From contig JACSVZ010000022.1 of assembly GCA_014706295.1 (NCBI GenBank), forward strand, positions 10,186,830 through 10,250,829: a stretch of DNA of 64,000 nt, written 5' to 3'. This stretch comes from Lycocorax pyrrhopterus obiensis (lineage: Eukaryota > Chordata > Aves > Passeriformes > Paradisaeidae). Below the pieces are notes generated by a model that saw nothing but the letters and a program-made list of their open reading frames with translations, ran no database searches and was not told the origin of the DNA. The translations under genes were made by a program, and so were the position numbers. Shown here in pieces: positions 1-10,900 of this stretch (position 1 is its first letter; the number at the start of each line of letters is the position of its first letter).

Positions 1-2943
1 AAACCCCATGAAAACACAAAGAGTGTAAAGAAAAATCAAAGCAAGTGATGAGCCATATTCAGAGAGAGTAAACTAATTAAATTCCATACAGCTCCATCAC
101 ACTTTTTCCTCTCTCCATAGGTTACGAGGTCTCCATGCCTCCCTCCTGAGCTGTCACCCCATCACTCAAAGGCTGCAGACAGCTGACACGGGGAAACTCA
201 TTGCCTCTGAGCCCAGTGAGATCTGCAAAATACAACACGTCTGTTCCAAAAAATCAGGGAATTATTCAAACCTCTCTCCAGTGACAGACACAGCAAGTGA
301 AGTATGTGGCCTAAAACTGAGCACAAAGGAGCATTTACATACAGATAAAAGAATCTATGCTCAGGGGAACAATTTCCAATCAAGAGCTGTATTAAGTGTA
401 CAGAGCACTTAATGGAAGAACTGGGGGAGAGAAGATCCTGCAAGCTTTAGACACCAAACCTCAGTCTCCGGCACTGCCCCTTCTATCCCTCTCCAACCTG
501 ACACTCCCAGCACCACATCAGCCTTCCACTCACAGCTACAACTTCAACACTGGCTATTCCTTACCCCCAAAACAGAATTTTCCCTCCTCCACTATTTATA
601 GCACTGATAGCTGAGGGTTCCTGTGCCCCTAATTATGGAAGTTTACATCACTTCCTCAAGTTACTGGTCAACCAGCTCTGACAGCACTTGTGGGATCCCG
701 CCATGGCTTTGGGCATCCAGATCAATCTTTAAAGGTTTATTTTATGGAACATGCAGAGTTTTGGCTCTGTAGGAGGAGCAACACCGAAGAACACTTTTGC
801 CTGTGATTCTCAGAAACGTTGAGAGGAATACAAAATACACCAGCACACGTCAGAGAGGGAAATTAAAAGCATTTTGACAGGGAGCATGTGTAAGACTAGT
901 GTGAAATAAAGATCTATTTTTAGTGGATTTACAATCAGTCCTGCAAGCTGGAAGTGCAGCTACGCAACTGTAGGTCTCTCTAAGTGGATAATCTAGTACG
1001 AGATCGTTCTATTTCTGGTTCATCAATGGCTCTAAGATGCTGTTGAGGCTTAGACATCTCATGCACCACTGTGCCCGAGGTCCCGGCCAAAAGACAGGTG
1101 AGAAGAACTGTGTGAAGAGATGCCTTCCCCATCACACAAGGATGATGAGGTGTATTAGGTGACTGCTTTAGAGTCACAGTCTCATGTGCTGCTTTGGGCA
1201 GCCTATAAACACTGATTTTTTTCACCTGTCAGAGTCCAGGATGTTTGAATGAGCTGACTTTGTGCAAGGTCACATAGCACAGCCTCTGTCCCCAGGGTCA
1301 CCTATCAGGAAAGCATCGCTGCCACCTGCAGTGACACACCTGGTTCACAGAACCTGGATCCCAAGGAGAAATGCAGGATGGAGAACAAGACCACCAGGCT
1401 CCTGCAGTGAAGTTCCACAGTGGCTGCCTTATGCCCTTCTCCAGTTTTTCAAGCAAAGCCACGTGGGTCTAAAATACTATCATTTACACACAAAAGATGA
1501 TGCAAGTTGCTGGAAGTCAGATGCTTGTCTGATTAGGTTTCCTCCTGGCAAGCAGTAAGAAAACACTCCAATAGCCAAAAAAATCTTACTCAGAAGCACC
1601 AAGACTTATCCTGAACATCCTCAGTACGAGACATGAGCTTCATTGGACTCACCCACACTGTTCCTTCTGAATGTTTACATGCTTCAATGCATAACCTGGG
1701 CTGGCAAAACCAAAACAAACACACACAACAGACAAAACAAAGAAACAAACCACACTCAAGCCCTGTAAATCCATTTCTACAAAAGTCCATGGGCTACACA
1801 GGAGGAATACGTGTATCCTCATGAGTTGTACACCACTGACACGGCTACAGGGAGGAATGCAGGATCCGTTCACATCCAGGCAGCTGGATCATCCCTTACT
1901 TCATCTCTGCACTGCTGTACCTGTTTCAGTGGGTCACCAGGAGAAAACCAGCTCCTTCCACCCCAATGCCAAACAGCCAGCCTAAACACCTCGGCATGCA
2001 GCCCTTAAATCAAACCTCTGACTAGCTCACTGAAAGACACTGAAGTTATTTTTCTTTTTAGATTTCCTACTTCATAACTGGGGTTCAAGACAGATGCAGC
2101 TTCACAGAAGGAAGTCACCTTCCTCCCACTGCCACGGACCAATGACAATGGCATTCCCACAGACACCGCCAGAGCACAGCTGGGCTTGGAAGTTGAAGCC
2201 TTCAACAAGGAGATTCTTTAACACAAAAGGACTAAGACATCTCCATGGCCATGTCTCCTAAACCCAAAAGTGAGCAAATACGGGCTGATTCAGGGTTGTT
2301 CAGTCCAGCTGCTGCTCCAGCAGCCCGGCACACGCCACCGGCCCTCGGGCGCTGCCGGCGCACAGAAGGAACCCGTACCCTCGGTAATTAAACCAGAAAC
2401 TTTTGACAGCGGCCGTGCCCTCTCCGGAGGCTCCGGTTCCTCCCACGGAGCTTTACATCATCTGAAAGGAAGGGAATGAGCGGGACCGTTCCCGCAGCCC
2501 TGCCCAGCACACACTGAACCGCTGCGGGACGGCATCTCCCGCGTCCCATCCCGGGATCCGCTGCAGCCCCGCCCGGCGGAAGGCGGCGGAGGCCGCTGGG
2601 ACCCCCGGCGGGCGGGCAGCTCGCCACTGAGGGCCGGGGGCCGCGCTCGCACCGCCCCGGGGAGCACCTCCTTCCCACCGGGCTGAGGAAGAAAAACAAC
2701 CGTGCAGGAGTCCCCGGCCACGGCGGCCGGTGGGGGAACCGCGGGAAGCCGCGGGACCGGGCGGGGAACGGGCAACATCGCCCGCGCCCTCCAGGCGGAC
2801 CCGGCCCCCGCTTTTACCCCCTCAAAAGCGATGGCGGCGGCGCCGCCGGCCCCGTTACTCGGGGAGGGGCCGGACGCGGCGGGGAGGCCCTGGGGCACGG
2901 CGGAGTCTCCGCGCCCCCTCGCTGGACGCCCCCCCGGCCTCAC
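1..2943 (-). other. ASXL1: ASXL1 intron 1 (5' part only)
   Basis: This stretch lies downstream of the ASXL1 exon 1 splice donor and runs off the left edge. I see no second ASXL1 exon, no CR1 copy and no convincing coding frame. The open frames present are short, lack family resemblance and do not sit between splice sites. Composition rises to CpG-island level from about 2500 onward. ASXL1 intron 1 is long in other vertebrates, so the absence of exon 2 is expected. Confidence 0.6.
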
Positions 2944-3003
2944 CAGGCGGGCGGCCTCGGCCCACGTGCGCTCCTTCTTCCTCCTCTGCTTCATCTCCTT
3001 CAT
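2944..3003 (-). CDS. ASXL1: ASXL1 coding exon 1 (N-terminus only, gene continues off the left edge)
   Basis: ASXL1 is the chromatin-binding partner of the deubiquitinase BAP1 and acts in the nucleus in Polycomb-group regulation. Only the first 20 codons are here. The segment KKERTWAEAARL is the characteristic start of vertebrate ASXL1 and leads into the HARE-HTH domain encoded by later exons. The exon ends after CTG with donor GTGAGG at 2943-2938, matching the phase-0 junction I recall for human exon 1 (next residues V-L-E-N-Y). Two in-frame ATGs occur, at 3003 and 2994. The upstream one gives one residue more than human before the conserved ERTW, so either may be used. A purine (GGA)n tract ends directly at the first ATG. 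KIF3B next door fits ASXL1 linkage in human. Confidence 0.9.
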
Positions 3004-3029
3004 CCTCCTCCTCCTCCTCCTCCTCCTCC
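3004..3029 (+). repeat. (TCC/GGA)n microsatellite abutting the ASXL1 start codon
   Basis: An uninterrupted run of about eight CCT units on the plus strand reads as GGA repeats in the ASXL1 leader. It directly precedes the first ATG, so length variation changes the 5' UTR but not the protein. Confidence 0.85.
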
Positions 3030-3585
3030 CGCGCGGGCGGGCGCGGCGGGCGCGGACCGTTGGGCGCGCGGGCGGCAGGCGGGCGGCGGCGACCGGGGCG
3101 GGGTGGGCGCGGCGGGCGCGGCGGGCGGGGCGCGAGGCGGGGGCGGCTCCGGGCGCTACGGGAGGCGGCAGCGGCGGTGGCGGCTCGGGCCCGGCATAAC
3201 AACGGGGTCAAAGGGCCGGGAGCGGGGCGGGGCGGCGGGGCCCGGCGACGGTGGCCGCGGCGGGACACGGAGGGACCGGAGGGGAGGGGAGGGGCCGGAG
3301 AGGCGGGCCTAGGTCTGGTTTGAAGGAAAACAAACCGCAAAGACCGCCGGGAGTTGTAGTCCCCGTGCGTGGCCCCAGCGCAGTACCGCTCCGACCCGCG
3401 GACTACAAGTCCCGGCAGCCGCCGCGCCGCATGGCGGGAGAGGCCGCTGCCGCCGCATGGCCGCGGCGGGGAAGCGGCACCGCCCGGGCCGGGGGCGGCT
3501 GCGGGACCGAGCTGGAGCGGAGGGCTCGAGGCTGAGCCCCCGCGGCTGAGGGCTGCGGCTCTTTGTGTTCCAGCATCCCGGTTAT

Positions 3586-3995
3586 CACAGAATCATTTAG
3601 GCTGGAAAAGACCTTTGAGATCAGCGAGTCCAACCTATGACCCAACACCACCATGTCCACCAGACCAGGGCACGGAGCGCCACGTCCAGTCTTTCCTTAA
3701 ACGCCTCCAGAGATGGTGACTCCACCACCTCCCTGGGCAGTGCATGCCAATATCTAATGACCCTTTACGTTAAGAAATTCTTCCTGATGTCCAAACTAAA
3801 CCTCCCCTGGCAAAAGAGCTCGACCCCCATCTGGCTCCAACCTCCTTTCACGGAGTTGTAGAGTGATAAGGTCACCCTGGAGCCTCCTTTTCTCCAGGGT
3901 AAACACTCCCAACTCCTCCAGCCGCTCCTCATAGGACATGTGCTACAGACTCTTCCTCACCTTCGTTTCCCTTCTCTGGACATACTCCTCAGTTA
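3586..3995 (-). mobile_element. CR1 LINE fragment, 3' end at left
   Basis: The left end reads ATCACAGAATCATTTAGG, the reverse complement of the CR1 3' terminus. It is followed by typical antisense CR1 text such as AAGACCTTTGAGATCA and CTCCAGCCGCTCCTCATAGG. The copy is 5'-truncated, as is usual for CR1, and sits between the ASXL1 promoter and the KIF3B 3' end. No reverse-transcriptase frame survives. Confidence 0.9.
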
Positions 3996-4179
3996 TGCCC
4001 CGAGGTTCCTTCTCCCCACGGCACCACAAAAACACTGGTTTAAATCAGCACCACCCGTTGCCATCGCAAGCAAAGAAGCACCGAGGCCGGGGGCCCACCC
4101 TGGACTGGGATCCAGGCAGGATTTCACCAGCACTGCTGGTTCCCAAGGTGCCACGTGCCACACATCAGCACCTTCTACT

Positions 4180-4240
4180 CATATTTATACATACATATAT
4201 ATACGTACATATATTTATATATATATATACACACACACAC
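4180..4240 (+). repeat. (TA)n / (AC)n microsatellite
   Basis: An AT-rich alternating tract (ATACATATATATAC..., then ATATATATAT) grades into an AC run. It lies just beyond the inferred KIF3B polyadenylation site, in the gap before ASXL1. Confidence 0.85.
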
Positions 4241-4423
4241 TTTACAATACTCATTGCAGTTCTACACATATTTACATTTTTCCACTTACTTTACACAGAG
4301 ACTTCTTTTTTTTAATTAAAGAAAAATAACACGAGGCTTTATAAAATATGAAGTCCACTGAGCCCTGCCCCACAGTAACAATGAAAACCACACGTTTTGA
4401 TAGATGCAATAAATCTTATTGAC

Positions 4424-4429
4424 TTTATT
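4424..4429 (-). terminator. KIF3B: KIF3B polyadenylation signal AATAAA
   Basis: TTTATT on the plus strand is AATAAA on the minus strand, about 3.5 kb beyond the KIF3B stop codon. Cleavage is inferred at about 4400-4414. The implied 3' UTR length is similar to the long KIF3B 3' UTR of mammals. An alternative site cannot be excluded. Confidence 0.55.
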
Positions 4430-6190
4430 ACACGTTGTATTTTAGGATCACTTTACATTCCTAGACAAAAGAGATGATACAAATAAATATAAGCTGTAAA
4501 ACTATGGACAGAACTATGGACAGGTTCTTTTTCTACAGATCACCTAAGAGAAGGTGGAGGTGGGTGTATCTCCAAGGAGCTGAGAGTTGTCATCGGCAGC
4601 TGTGCCCATAGAAGGATCCTGGGTCACCTCTTCAAAAAGAAAGGGGGCTGGAGAAGGCAGTAAGCACCTGGACCCCAGAGAGTCAACGCCCCACTGCAGG
4701 CAGGACCAGAGTTCTCATTTCAGTTCCATCTCCATAGCTAATTATGGCTTTTGCGGGTTCTCTTTTCCAATCTGTCTTTGAACGCAGCAGGAACAGACCC
4801 CCAGGAATTACACTGAACTGTTTAAAGACTGGTGCACATTGCCCAGCACAGACAGGAGAGAGGACAGGTCCAGGTACACAGGTGCCTCACTGAAACTCCA
4901 GCGCTGTGTGTTCAGCGAGGGCAGACTTGCACACCTAAAACTGACTGAACACTGCCTGCTCTGATCTGTATAAGGCACCGGCGCAGCCCCAGGTGCTCTG
5001 GCAGAGGTATGTGTTTTAGAAGATTCAAGCAGCATGCAAATATTTTTAAAAAGGCGCTAGACCTAAGTTAAGGATTTAACAAAGTGCTTTAATTCCTATG
5101 CTTCAGTGTCTTGTGGCGCTTGCTCCCACAGGCCGACTCCTGCTCCATGCCACTTTTTTAAAAAAAAGATCCCATTATACAGATCAGAGCAAAGACAATT
5201 ATGGTGAATGTTAAACATTCCTAAGAAGAAAAGGTGACGGCGCATGGCTGTCCCAGGGCCTCTTCCAGGACTCCAGCTGGATTTCCTGCCTTTGGTTAAC
5301 CAGCAGGAAGCCCAGATGGTTCACATAACACCAGAAAAGGGCAAACTCGGCAGGAATGTTTCTTAAAAACCAAACCAGAGCTCAGTATGTTTTGTACAGC
5401 TTAAGACAATGTATCTTAATATCAGTGCTACTGAGCATCTGGTGAGGGTTAAGTCCATTGGAATGAGAATCCAAAAGCTTCTGTAACAGGCCGAGATTGC
5501 CCATGAATACACTGACCAACTCTCCACCCGAAGCCCCAATTTACATACAATGACTAAATATGAAGATTTATTCTTTTCCACTCTACTGAGTTTCTTTCAC
5601 CTTGCTAAAGAATTTCTACAGAGTTAAAAGCAGAGCCTTTCTGACACCAGCTGGCTCATCAACATGAAAACAGGTTTGCACTGCAGAGTTCCACGGTACC
5701 AGCCCTGCCACGAGGGCAGTTTCCAGCATATGAGTTTAATATAGACTAGAATTCCCTATGGAATAGTAGCAACTGAGGAAGAGTGTGCACATGTGCAGAC
5801 ACGGATGTGTCTGTGTATGCATTATTCACATAAAACGTGTACAGAGGTATGTACATAGACGTGGTTATATACTGTGCTGCTATTTCAGGGTTTTAAACAC
5901 TTCCCCCCGCCCCCCCTTGTTCAATTTCAATTCTCTGAGCACTTAAACCATACAATCATCTTTAAAAATGTCCTAGTACAGAAGATTATGTGCTGGAGAG
6001 AAAGAGGGAGGAGAGGGAAGAGAAGGTGATGTTATACTATGCAACAAAAGCCAGTTAAAAGGCTCTCTGGACATAAACAATGCTTTGTAAAAACGAAGAT
6101 TATGCTGGGTTTCCATGTTCAGGTTGAAAGAAATTGGTCATGTGCCTGCTCTCTCAATTATAAGCAAATCCCTCCTTCCTCCACCAAAAC

Positions 6191-6238
6191 TAATATATAT
6201 ATATATATATGTGTGTATATTTGTGTATACATATATTA
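6191..6238 (+). repeat. (TA)n with (TG)n interruption
   Basis: About ten TA units are followed by GTGTGTATATTTGTGTATAC. The tract lies in the inferred KIF3B 3' UTR. Confidence 0.85.
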
Positions 6239-6262
6239 ACCTTGTGGCCCGGGAAAGCAGTC

Positions 6263-6296
6263 CATGGATTGCAGCAGCCCATGGATTGCAGCAGCC
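6263..6296 (+). repeat. Perfect 17-bp tandem duplication
   Basis: The unit CATGGATTGCAGCAGCC occurs twice head to tail, at 6263-6279 and 6280-6296, inside the inferred KIF3B 3' UTR. Confidence 0.9.
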
Positions 6297-7955
6297 CAGT
6301 TGGTGTTCAAGGGGCCCACCTGGCTCACCTGGGCACCGTGCCTGCAGGATGCACAGGTGAGCTGTGCTGAGCACTCGGTTCCTCCTGCTCAGGGGGTCAG
6401 TAGAAAGGAGTTCTCCAGCCTAGGTGAAGTCACTCCGTGGACACTTAACGAGCACAAGGCAGAGTCCACACATCAGAGCATTTCTACAACCAGGCAAGTC
6501 CTCACACACTCACAGGTGTCAGTCTGGAGGAAGTCATCAGTGAGGGAAACAGGTAAAAACGTTCACAGGATGACAGCCAAGAGCAACCAGGAAAAGTAAC
6601 ATCCCCAGTCTCAATATACAGTGAACTAAAACTTACGAATGAGCCGTGGGACACTAGACAGGGACACCTTACTCTGTCCTTAGCGTGGAGTTCACCTCCC
6701 TCTACCCTGCTACACGAGCCTGCTTTAGTCATAGGGCAACTTTGCAAGGAGACTGTCAAAAGCAGGAGTTCTTCCTCCCTTGTTTTCAAAGTTAAACCCC
6801 TGGAATTAACACCAGCTTCCATCACTGGCCTCGGTTAGGTGGGTTTCACTCCCAGCAGGCTCTGAGTGGGCTGGGAGGTGCAGAGAGAAAGCTGCTTAAC
6901 ATGGAACAGGTGAGGCACAAGAGGCACTGAATGCTGAACCTCCTTAGACACCAAGGGAAGGGACCAAACTCCCAGGAGTGCACTCAAAGGCAGCTCCAAG
7001 TTCCAGTTCTCTGCCCAGCTGAGAGTCTGAGCCTGGCAGGGAGAGCTCTGAGCTAATGCTACGTTTTCCATCAACAGTGGGAGGCATGAGAAAATGGCCA
7101 TATGCCGTTAAAGATGTCATATGGACACTGGTTTTAAATGCCAGGGGTAAAGATGGAGGCAAGAGCGAGGAGGAAAGCTGTGGAGCTGACACTGGCGTGC
7201 AGAGGTGTTCTTTGACAAGGTGGTTCCTGTTGGTAGGGGTGAGGTCTGTAGGTCAGCTTAGAGGAGCTCTCACTTATGCCTGTAAACAAAGAAAGGACTT
7301 CAGATTCTACTGCTTCCTTTCTGGAGACCACAGAGTTGCTTTCAAGACCCTTTTCTGTCCTACAGCCCTGTGGGGAGGCACAGCGGTGTGGTGGTGAGGA
7401 CACGCTGGCCACTGCCATCCTGCCTGTTCAGACCAATGCCTGAACCCCAGGTGATGATGCCAGTCTCTCAAGCAGGAAGAGGAAGAACCATGCACCTTGT
7501 CAAGTTGGAACAGATCCTCTGCTTTTTAGCCTCTTTTGGTTCTCACTGTGGAGCTGCAGATTGGTGGTTCTGTTGAGATGACTTTCAGCTCTGTCTTCTT
7601 AGTGCCCAACAGCCAAAAAGCCCCGTGCAGCAGAAGGGCTGGTGCAGGAGGAGGACGGTGATGCTGTGAGGTGATCCCCATGCTTCCCATTGCTCCTAAC
7701 ACACTGTAACGTACCTCATGCATTTTTGATTTCCTAACTAAAATCCATTTCCCACAGAGGCCAAATGCTGAATTGCAAGCACAGATCTTCCCATGGCTCA
7801 GTGCCCCTGGACTGGCCCGAGTCAGTTAAACAGCAACAAGGCCATCTCCAGGGAAAGGGGCTGGAGGCTGGCCAGGAGCTCTCTCTGCAGGTTTGTCCTT
7901 GTCTCTGCTCCCAGAAGGTAAAGGCTGTTCCCTCCCTGGAGAGGAGTTGCTGGTT

Positions 7956-10900
7956 TTATTTTGGAACCAGCCCTCGTGACTGTGGGTAGAGCTGAGAACT
8001 GGAGGTGCCTGATCCTGATGAGGATCCTGCCGATTTCCTTCCAGTTTTCGGTCTGAGGGAACAAAAATTAAAATATAAACAAGAAAAGCTCTAACAATGT
8101 CACCTATTACTTTCCACAATTAATCTTCAAAAAGCTGATTTTTTTAACTGGAGTTATTCTCTAATAAACAGTTTCAGCTTTTTCTTCTGTCCTATGTCCT
8201 ACACCCTGAAAGAAGGTTGTGGGGAGGCGGGGGTTGGCCTCTTCTCTAAGTAACAAGTGACAGGCCAAGGTAAAACTGCCTCAAGTTCTACAAGAAGAGG
8301 TTCAGGCTGGATATCAGGAAAAATTTTCTCACTGCAAGAGTGGTTGAGCCCTGGCACAGGTTGCTCAGGGCAGTGGTGGAATCTCCATCCCTGGAAGTGT
8401 TCAAAAAATGAGAAGTTGTGATAAGGTTTAGTGGCATGGTGGGATTTGGTTGAAGGTTCGACTCAAATCTTAAAGGTTTTTTCCAACCTTAATGATTCTA
8501 TAATTCTATGTTCCTTTCTCTCTCTGCTTCACTACAAAGCTCAGCTTCACTTAACTGACGAGAAGTGCTGACCAACAGCAACTGCACTTGCACCTCTCCT
8601 GTGGGCCAGTCTGCTCAGGGAAGGTCTGACTCACCTGGGTTTTGATTTTTTATTTGAAGTGCTCTCAAAGGTTGAGGCATCCACTTGAATCTCATCTTCT
8701 TCCTGCAGAGCTGCTTCCAGAGCTGCCTGAACCTTGGGAGCGATGGCTGGGCCTTCATAGTTCCTCGTTGTTCGGCTGGGCCCGTCCAGTTCCAGTAACA
8801 CGATGTTCTCTGCCTGAGACAGGAAAAGCACAAAGTCTCCACGTTTTCATACAAACTGCTACTTTTCCCTCCAGAAACTTAATCTGCAGTACTTTATAAA
8901 TGTAGGCAGGACACTACAAATTTACATCTCAAAGAAGAACACACAATCCCCTCTGGAATTCACATTCCCCTGATCAGGAGGGTGAAGAGACAAAGGTTCA
9001 ACCACATGTGGGCTTACCCTGTACCGAGCCTCTGTATGACTCATCATGGACGTCCTGGCGTGTTGGCTCAGGGGCCTTTTGTACCCCACAGCAGATACTG
9101 GTCTTTTCATCATCTGCTGGTTACTAGAGGAAAACAGAGACTCAGTCTGTTATACCCTAAAACCAAAGGTTCCTCTTGGAGTTTATGAGGTACAACATCT
9201 GCAAATTCCACACAGAAATCTGTTTCAACACAGCAGAAACCACCCAGGCTGCATTTGTAGGAGCAGGAAAGAAATATGATAGGAATGCACTGCTATTTTA
9301 ATGGTGAATGCACTATTACATATATTTTATATATAATTATTGGGTTTGTTTATGAGAAAAATCATAATCTTCCAAGAATTCTTCTAACTGTACATTTCTA
9401 TTTTACAGCACCTATTAAGAGGAATAAATTGTTTTGGTTTATTTTATTTTATTATGCATCAAGAAGCTGTGAACTCTAGAGGGCCAGTTTAAATCCCCAG
9501 TTCAATCCCTCTTTTGTTCTTGACAGCTAGAGGGTTTCCTGTGACCTGTAATTCCATCCCAAGAAAAGAGCAGAAGTACACTCACTCCAGACGGGTTATG
9601 GGATGTAGTTTCCAGTTGTCTTCCTCTTCATCAAGGAATGATCTGTTCATGATCTTATTCTTTTCTTCCAAGGGAATAAAGTTTTCAATAATCAGGTGCC
9701 TACATGCAACCACAAGAATGAGAAACATACAAGAAACATAATTAGCACATGACTTTCCTCACTGCTCCTCTCTCCCACTGATGTAATACAGCCCTGGAAA
9801 AAGAGGAATGGTTTAGTTTTCTCATGTTTAAATCTTATTCCACAAGTATGTGCAAGACAGTCCCTCCACTCCCCACCCCGAGAAACCCTCTCTGTTACAG
9901 TTAATAGCAGGCAATGGAGTGATGGGACTTACTTTAGCTTTAGTTCCCTGGTGAGTTCATTCTGGGTCTGTTCCATTTCCTGGCGCCCCTTGATGTGCTC
10001 TTCTTGGAGATCATGGATCTCTGCCTTCACAGCTTGCAGCTTGGAAAATAACTGGAGCACACAACAAGAGCCAAAATCGGTCACTTGCCAATGCTCCTCT
10101 CACTTTCACACACAAGTTGATTTTATTCTCAGCCTGGTAGACAGGGAATCATTTTCTTTTTACCTTTTTGAGTTTTTTGGTCTTTATGTCCACCTCTTGC
10201 TGCAGAGAACTATAGGTCTCCTTCAGCTCTAGTGTTTCCTCGTCCCGACTTTCCATCTGTTGCTGGATTTCTCGCTCCCGACGTTTCTGAAGAATGTGAC
10301 AAGACGGCATTAAAGACCACAATTATCTTGTCACCTCCAGCTGACACACATGATACCAATGCTCAGGATGGGTTTCCTTCCCTGCCTTCCAGTTCTTCCT
10401 ATCTCTTGCCATAGAAATACCAGAAGCATTAACTCTTATTTGTCCTTGTTTTGCAATTAAAATCAGATAGTGTGAACAAGGCTCAAGCCTCAACTAAAGG
10501 AATAAAATGCCATTTTTAGATTATTTTTTCTTTCCTTTTTATCAGTTCATACTGGTTATTGTACTTAAGAATCACCAACAGAATTTGCATAGCAGAAAAT
10601 GAACTCTTAGCACAGAGTAAAGACCCCTCCCTTGAGCTAAAGGCTGAACTGGTACTCTTAGATGTCTTAGAAATATTTCTTCACTTACAAACAGCTCCAA
10701 TCAAGATAGGAGGTAAATCTTTACCATGAAGAGCTAGAATAAAACTATTATAAACCTTCTTTACATATTTCAAATAATGACGAATCTGACACAAGCCCTT
10801 CCCCCTTCTTTTCAATAAATGATTCCCATTAAACCAATTTTAGGGTTAACCCTGGAAAAATTTTCTGGTAATTTCCCCAACACAATGTTTTACAAAAGTT

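Larger units (their letters stand above)
2500..3540 (-). promoter_or_regulatory. ASXL1: ASXL1 CpG-island promoter with paired ZNF143/SBS-type motifs
   Basis: The sequence is very GC- and CpG-rich over about 1 kb and surrounds ASXL1 exon 1. At 3349-3362 the minus strand reads GGACTACAACTCCC, and at 3400-3413 the plus strand reads GGACTACAAGTCCC followed by GGCAGCC. Both match the ACTACAANTCCC core bound by ZNF143, in opposite orientation about 50 bp apart. The transcription start is inferred to lie between 3030 and 3450. No coding gene is evident on the plus strand, although GC-rich open frames exist. Confidence 0.7.
4410..7955 (-). other. KIF3B: KIF3B 3' untranslated region
   Basis: The stretch runs from the KIF3B stop codon to the inferred poly(A) signal. 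It has no splice-bounded reading frame and no recognisable second gene. It holds a TA/TG dinucleotide tract at 6191-6238 and a 17-bp tandem duplication at 6263-6296. Open frames here are short and unrelated to known families. Confidence 0.6.
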
